Shown piece after piece: positions 5,294-6,335 of a stretch of DNA of 6,335 bases; the stretch's first letter is position 1, and each line of letters opens with the position of its first letter. The notes under the pieces are model-generated. The model was not told the origin of the DNA, did not search any database, and worked only from the letters and a program-made list of their open reading frames with translations. Position numbers and translations under genes: made by a program. This DNA is from Ruminococcaceae bacterium UBA5408 (GTDB lineage: Bacteria > Bacillota > Clostridia > Oscillospirales > Acutalibacteraceae): assembly GCA_002407645.1 (NCBI GenBank), contig DHNU01000027.1:1-6335 (forward strand), given 5' to 3'.

Positions 5294-5782
5294 ATGAGCA
5301 GATATAATGACAAAGAATATATATTATCGGTACTTGCAAAAAATAAACCCGGTGTACTTTTACGCATAGCGGGACTTTTCAGCCGCAGATGCTACAATAT
5401 TTTAAGCATTGTAGCTGCACAAACTGAAAATATGGAGTATTCAAGAATTTTGATTGTTGTTTCCGGTGATGACCGTATTGTGCGCCAGGTTGACAAACAA
5501 TTAAGTAAACTTATTGATATTGAAAATGTAACGGTTCTTAACAAAGAAGAAGCTGTTGTACGGGAACACTTACTTTTAAAAGTTGAACGCAATATGGAAA
5601 ACAATGAAAAGTTAGTACAAATAGCAGATGTTTTTCACGCTAATATTTTAAATGTGGAAAAAGATTCTATGATAGTCGAGCTTACGGGTGACGCAACAAC
5701 TATAAATTCGTTTATAGAACTGTATAATCCTTATAATATAATTAAAATTTTGCGTACGGGTTCAATGGCAATGGTAAAATAA
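5294..5782 (+). CDS. ilvN: Acetolactate synthase small (regulatory) subunit
   Basis: This 162-residue protein stimulates IlvB and gives it feedback control by branched-chain amino acids, usually valine. The N-terminal ACT domain is clear: [20 protein letters not shown] (residues 9-28), then [11 protein letters not shown] with [15 protein letters not shown]. It is followed by the family's [19 protein letters not shown] linker and a C-terminal domain ending near [11 protein letters not shown]. The length is normal for the family (about 155-175). I start it at ATG 5294, with AGGAGG (5281-5286) seven bases upstream. A longer frame from 5255 would overlap the end of ilvB and lacks its own ribosome site. 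It lies 13 bp after ilvB and 26 bp before ilvA, so it is cotranscribed under the T-box. Some low-GC genera name this gene ilvH. Confidence 0.95.
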   Translation: MSRYNDKEYILSVLAKNKPGVLLRIAGLFSRRCYNILSIVAAQTENMEYSRILIVVSGDDRIVRQVDKQLSKLIDIENVTVLNKEEAVVREHLLLKVERNMENNEKLVQIADVFHANILNVEKDSMIVELTGDATTINSFIELYNPYNIIKILRTGSMAMVK

Positions 5783-5796
5783 AAATTATTACGATT

Positions 5797-5802
5797 GGGG
5801 GT
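5797..5802 (+). promoter_or_regulatory. ilvA ribosome binding site, atypical, with TTG start
   Basis: GGGGGT lies six bases before TTG 5809. It differs from the AGGAGG sites of ilvB and ilvN, and with a TTG start it predicts lower translation of ilvA than of the two synthase subunits. Confidence 0.55.
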
Positions 5803-5808
5803 AACAGA

Positions 5809-6335
5809 TTGCTTACTTTAGACCAGGTTTACCACGCAGCCTATGTATTAAAAGATGTAATCCGTGAGACAGAATTAATCAGTGCACCTCAAGTTAACCC
5901 TGAAAGCGAAATTTATTTAAAAACGGAAAATCTCCAAATTACGGGGTCATTTAAAATAAGGGGTGCGTACTATAAAATTTCGCAGTTGTCCGACGAAGAA
6001 AAGGCAAAAGGAGTTATAGCTTGATCCGCGGGCAACCATGCACAGGGTGTTGCATTGGCGGCGGCGAAAAGTGGTATTAAATCACTTATTTGTATTCCGG
6101 ACAGCGCTCCGATTTCAAAAGTAGAGGCAACAAAAAGTTACGGAGCAGATGTTTACCTTGTAAAAGGCGTTTATGACGATGCCTATAAAAAAGCCTGTGA
6201 ACTGCAAAAAGAAAGCGGAGCTACGTTTATTCATCCATTTAATGATACAAAGGTTATTGCGGGGCAGGGAACAATTGGACTTGAAATTTTAAATCAGCTT
6301 GCTGATGTAGATGCTGTTATTGTTCCGGTGGGCGG
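5809..6335 (+). CDS. ilvA: Threonine ammonia-lyase (dehydratase), 3' partial, interrupted by an in-frame TGA
   Basis: This PLP enzyme deaminates threonine to 2-oxobutyrate, the first step to isoleucine. From TTG 5809 it reads [18 protein letters not shown], then [21 protein letters not shown] with the PLP lysine at Lys49. An in-frame TGA (6022-6024) follows GVIA at codon 72. The same frame then continues [42 protein letters not shown] and IHPFND, through [12 protein letters not shown] to IVPVGG at the window edge. That is 103 more full codons without another stop or frameshift, all family-like. Relatives commonly have Cys or Ser at the TGA position ([13 protein letters not shown]). If TGA is read as stop, only 71 residues are made, without the active-site core. 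Selenocysteine, nonsense mutation and sequencing error are all open. The end, including any C-terminal ACT domain, lies outside the window. Confidence 0.9.
6022..6024 (+). other. In-frame TGA at a conserved Cys/Ser position of ilvA (candidate Sec codon or nonsense mutation)
   Basis: The codon lies between GCT (Ala71) and TCC (Ser73), directly before the PLP-phosphate-binding SAGNHAQG motif. One base change from TGC or TGT (Cys), or from TCA (Ser), would produce it. The presence of a TGA is certain; its meaning is not. Confidence 0.85.
6036..6058 (+). other. Hairpin 11 nt after the ilvA TGA, SECIS-like geometry
   Basis: CC (6036-6037) pairs with GG (6057-6058), ATGCA (6038-6042) with TGCAT (6051-6055), and CA (6043-6044) with TG (6048-6049). 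The apical loop is GGG (6045-6047), and U6050 and U6056 are bulged. The helix base is 11 nt and the loop 20 nt past the TGA, within the range expected of bacterial SECIS elements, which also need a G early in the loop. The same bases encode the conserved NHAQGVALA, so the fold may be incidental. Confidence 0.3.

Noticed and set aside
6022..6024. A variant genetic code with TGA as Trp or Gly
   Set aside because: Trp does not fit the position before SAGNHAQG. dhaM ends on TGA at a normal family length, and no other gene in the window has an internal TGA.
1..6335. CRISPR arrays, insertion sequences, tRNA or rRNA genes, phage or defence genes
   Set aside because: I saw no spaced repeat series, transposase motifs, tRNA-like cloverleafs or defence-family signatures on either strand.

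Overview
The window comes from a low-GC bacterium, most likely an anaerobic or facultative Bacillota (Clostridia-like). The basis is A/T-rich intergenic DNA, strong AGGAGG-type ribosome binding sites, a canonical T-box leader ahead of branched-chain amino acid genes, and a one-domain DhaM that depends on a general PTS. No genus can be named from the sequence alone.

Region 1 (1-2458, + strand) is the end of a glycerol/dihydroxyacetone operon. It holds the last 61 codons of a DUF1667 protein, then dhaK, dhaL and a short dhaM. Together DhaK-DhaL-DhaM phosphorylate dihydroxyacetone with phosphate from PEP, passed through EI, HPr and DhaM to ADP bound on DhaL. DUF1667 genes usually sit with anaerobic glycerol-3-phosphate dehydrogenase-type flavoproteins, so two branches of glycerol catabolism are probably joined here. 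A 13-bp stem-loop lies between dhaK and dhaL, and a 23-bp terminator hairpin follows dhaM.

Region 2 (2459-3275) is very A/T-rich. It holds a 56-codon ORF for an Asn/Lys-rich hydrophilic peptide with an internal 48-bp repeat, a shared bidirectional terminator, and a convergent minus-strand gene for a 68-residue DUF378 membrane protein with its own promoter.

Region 3 (3276-6335, + strand) is an isoleucine-biosynthesis operon: promoter, T-box leader with an ATC (Ile) specifier, ilvB, ilvN and the start of ilvA. Ile-tRNA charging should control acetohydroxyacid synthase and threonine ammonia-lyase together, which are the first two enzymes from threonine to isoleucine.

The most notable point is in ilvA. 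An in-frame TGA at 6022-6024 sits exactly where many IlvA proteins have Cys just before the SAGNHAQG motif, and the frame stays open and family-like to the end of the window. A small hairpin with a G-rich loop starts 11 nt after the TGA, as a bacterial SECIS element would. Selenocysteine insertion, a fresh nonsense mutation and a sequencing error all remain possible. Apart from that, the window is recognisable metabolic and regulatory sequence, and I see no defence, mobile or other new multi-gene system.
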